NCBI GenBank assembly: GCA_910575165.1
Contig: CAJTDS010000002.1
Location: forward strand, 124,001 to 188,000
Origin: Eggerthellaceae bacterium
GTDB taxonomy: Bacteria; Actinomycetota; Coriobacteriia; Coriobacteriales; Eggerthellaceae
DNA length: 64,000 nt
Reading direction: 5' to 3'
Shown: positions 44,301 through 47,300 of the stretch, in pieces
Layout: every line of letters begins with the position of its first letter
How positions within the stretch are numbered: the stretch's first letter is position 1
Notes under the pieces: generated by a model
What the model was told of the DNA's origin: nothing
What the model saw: only the letters and a program-made list of their open reading frames with translations
Database searches by the model: none
Translations under genes and position numbers: made by a program

Positions 44301-47300
44301 CCAGCCTGGCGCATGAACCGTATGGCGTCGAAGTTCCGCCAGGGCGACGACGTGGCTCGCGACTCCGACCTGGTTTACGAGACTTTCTCGCCCAGCAAGT
44401 CCTACCTCATGGGCGACGAGGAGTACATTGTGCTGCTGGAGGCCGCCGACGCCGGATCGGTGCCGGCCAACCGCCAGCTGGGCGCGGTGTCCAACAACCC
44501 CAACAAGCCGCAGGTGCCCTTCACGGACTACGCGGCTTCGGGCGGGCGCGCCTCTATCGCCACCTTCGCCGCAGCCGCCATGGCCACGGCGCTGGCGGCG
44601 GACCAGGACTCGCTGAACTACGACATGGCTGACGGCTCCGACGGTGCCTTCAACGACGGCGGTCTGTTCGACCCGGCCTCGCAGTCTATCGCCGGCTACC
44701 TGTGGATCGATGAGAACTACAACGGCCTGCGCGACGAAGGCGAGGAGCCGCTGGAGAACCGCGTGGTCATTTTGCAGCCGTGGAAGTGGAACGACGACGC
44801 TAAGAAGTGGGAGAAGCTGGAGGCGCCCAACCCCCAGACCACTGACGCCAAGGGCTATTACCGCTTCGACAACCTTTACGGCAGCTCCTTCGATGAGAAC
44901 GACGACGGCACCGCGCACAAGGACTACCTGATCGGCTACACCGTGGAGGTGCTGGGCGCCCCCAACGCCACCTACGGCCTGGCCCAGACGGTGCAGGGCA
45001 TGCCGGTGGCCAACCTGCTGGTGCCCGACGAGGACAACGACAGCAACTCCAAGGCCCATCGCGCCGTGGGGGCGGCCGATGCCGGCGTCTACGGCGTGGG
45101 CAACTATCCGCTGGCCTGGTACGGCGGCACCGAGGAGAGCGGAATCGAGCCGCAAAGCGACGGCGTGGTGGAGATTGCCGAGGGTCGCTATGTGGTGGAC
45201 GGCCGCATCGTGCTGGCCGCTGCCGCCAGCGACGAGACCGAGGCCGAGGGCGGCACCCAGGACGTCTACCGCGTGACGGTGGGCGAGGGCACCGGCGAGG
45301 GCGCCACCATGGAGTTCGACATGGCCGTGGCTGCCAGCGAGGTGCGCATGGACGGTGGCTTCCTGCCGCGCGACACCTCCGAGATCCGCGGCGTGGTGTG
45401 GGAGGACGAGAACTACAATGGCCTGCGCGACTACGTGGTGGAGGGCCTCGACGACGCTGAGTCGCTGCCCGAGTCTATCACGCCGGGCTTGGAGAAGCCC
45501 ATCTCCGGCCAGCGCATGTTCCTAATCCAGGAGTACCTGGACGACGACGGCACCTGGGTGCAGAACCCAGCCTTCCAGCGCAAGGAAGACAGCATGCTGG
45601 AGACCGGTGACTTGCGTGCGGGTGACGACTACGTGGTGGTCAAGAACGTGGTGGACGACGCGAGCTACCGCCTGGTGAAGGTGGAGCGCGACGAGCACGG
45701 GGCCATCGTGCAGACGCCGGCGAGCGAGTGGTACGGCGGTGCGTCCGGCCGTCCGTGGCCGGTGGCGGGCAAGCCCGGCCGCTTCCAGAACGGTGCCGAC
45801 GACGCTGCTGCCACCCCGCTTGTGGTGGAGCCGCTGACCGAGTACAAGGTTGAGGTCAGGCGTCCCGAGAACGGCGTGGACGAGCTGGGCAACCCCATGT
45901 ACGTGTTCACCACGGGCACCCGCATCGTTGAGGGCGCCAACACCGGGTTCGCGGTGGAGGCCGGCGGCACCTCGCTTCTGGTGGTGAAGGCCCCGACCTT
46001 GATCGACCCCGACCTGTCCGCGGAGTACGGCTTCGAGTACACCTTGGACGACCCGGCGGCTGCCGATGCCGAATGGACCGCGGCCGACGGAGAGGGCCTG
46101 GCGAACTTCTTCCGCCTGGCCTACAACAGCGAATACACCGTGTCGGTGCGCGCTCGCGGCAACGAGGCCTACTACGAGGCCATAGCCGCTGCGGCCGGCA
46201 CGCCGGCCGCAGCCGAGGAGGGCGACGGCTCGGCGGCGGGCGAGGGCACCGAGGGCGGCGACGCTCCCGAGACCCCCGGCGACGGCTCCGAGGGCGGCGA
46301 CCCCGACGCTCCCGGGACGCCCGGCACCCCCGGCGACGGCCCGGTGTTCGGCGACGACGTGGTGTTCCCGAGCGAGGTGCTGGACAGCGTGGTCATCGTC
46401 ACGCTGCCGAACCGCGCCGGTACGTCCGTGGGCTACACGCCCATGGCCACCGGCATCACCCAGGACACTGTGACGCCCACGCCCTTCGGTGCGCGCCTGG
46501 CCATCTCCGACACCCAGGGCGTCTACACCTTCGGCGAGCTGCCCAGCTACCTGCAGAAGAGCGCTTCCGACGGCTCCATCATGGCCTACGGCGAGCTGGG
46601 TGCCACCGACAAGCTGTACCTGGTGCGCTACCGCGTGAGCTCCGCCGAGCCGGCCGCCGGCTTTACCATGACCCGCTTCCATAAGGGCGACGACGCGTCA
46701 TTCGACTCCGACCTGACCCGCGAGGGCACAGGCGACGATCGCTCGCTGGTGCTCAAGCCCCAGATCAGCTATGGGGCCACGGCCGAGGCGCCGGGCGTGA
46801 CGGTGCAGGACGGCCGCATCTACCTGGCCCAGAGCGCCGTGGAGGGCGACGGTCACCAGTACCAGCAAGACCTGGTGCTCGACGGTACGTCGTGGCGCGT
46901 TCCCGCCGCCGGCGAGCCGTCCACGGCCAGCTTCGACGTGCCGCGTCCCGTGGGCGCCGCCCGCAGCGGAGACGTGGGCCTGAAGGAGGCGCCGCTGAGC
47001 TACATCGCCGGTATCGTGTGGAACGACGAGGACCGCGACGGCATCCGCGAGGAAGAGGAAGCGGGCGTGGCGGGCGCCGTGGTGAAGCTGGCCCGCTACA
47101 TGTACCGCACCGGCGACCCGAGTGCCGCCGAGCCCTACCAGCGCAACGATTGGTGGGAGTTCGACCTGGTCTTCGACGAGACCGACCATTCCGTGGTGAC
47201 CAAGAACGACGGCACCTGGTACTTCGACCAGCTACCCACCTTCGGCACCGACGAGATGGGCGAGGAAGTGGTGTACGGCTACCGCGTGAACGTGGTCAAG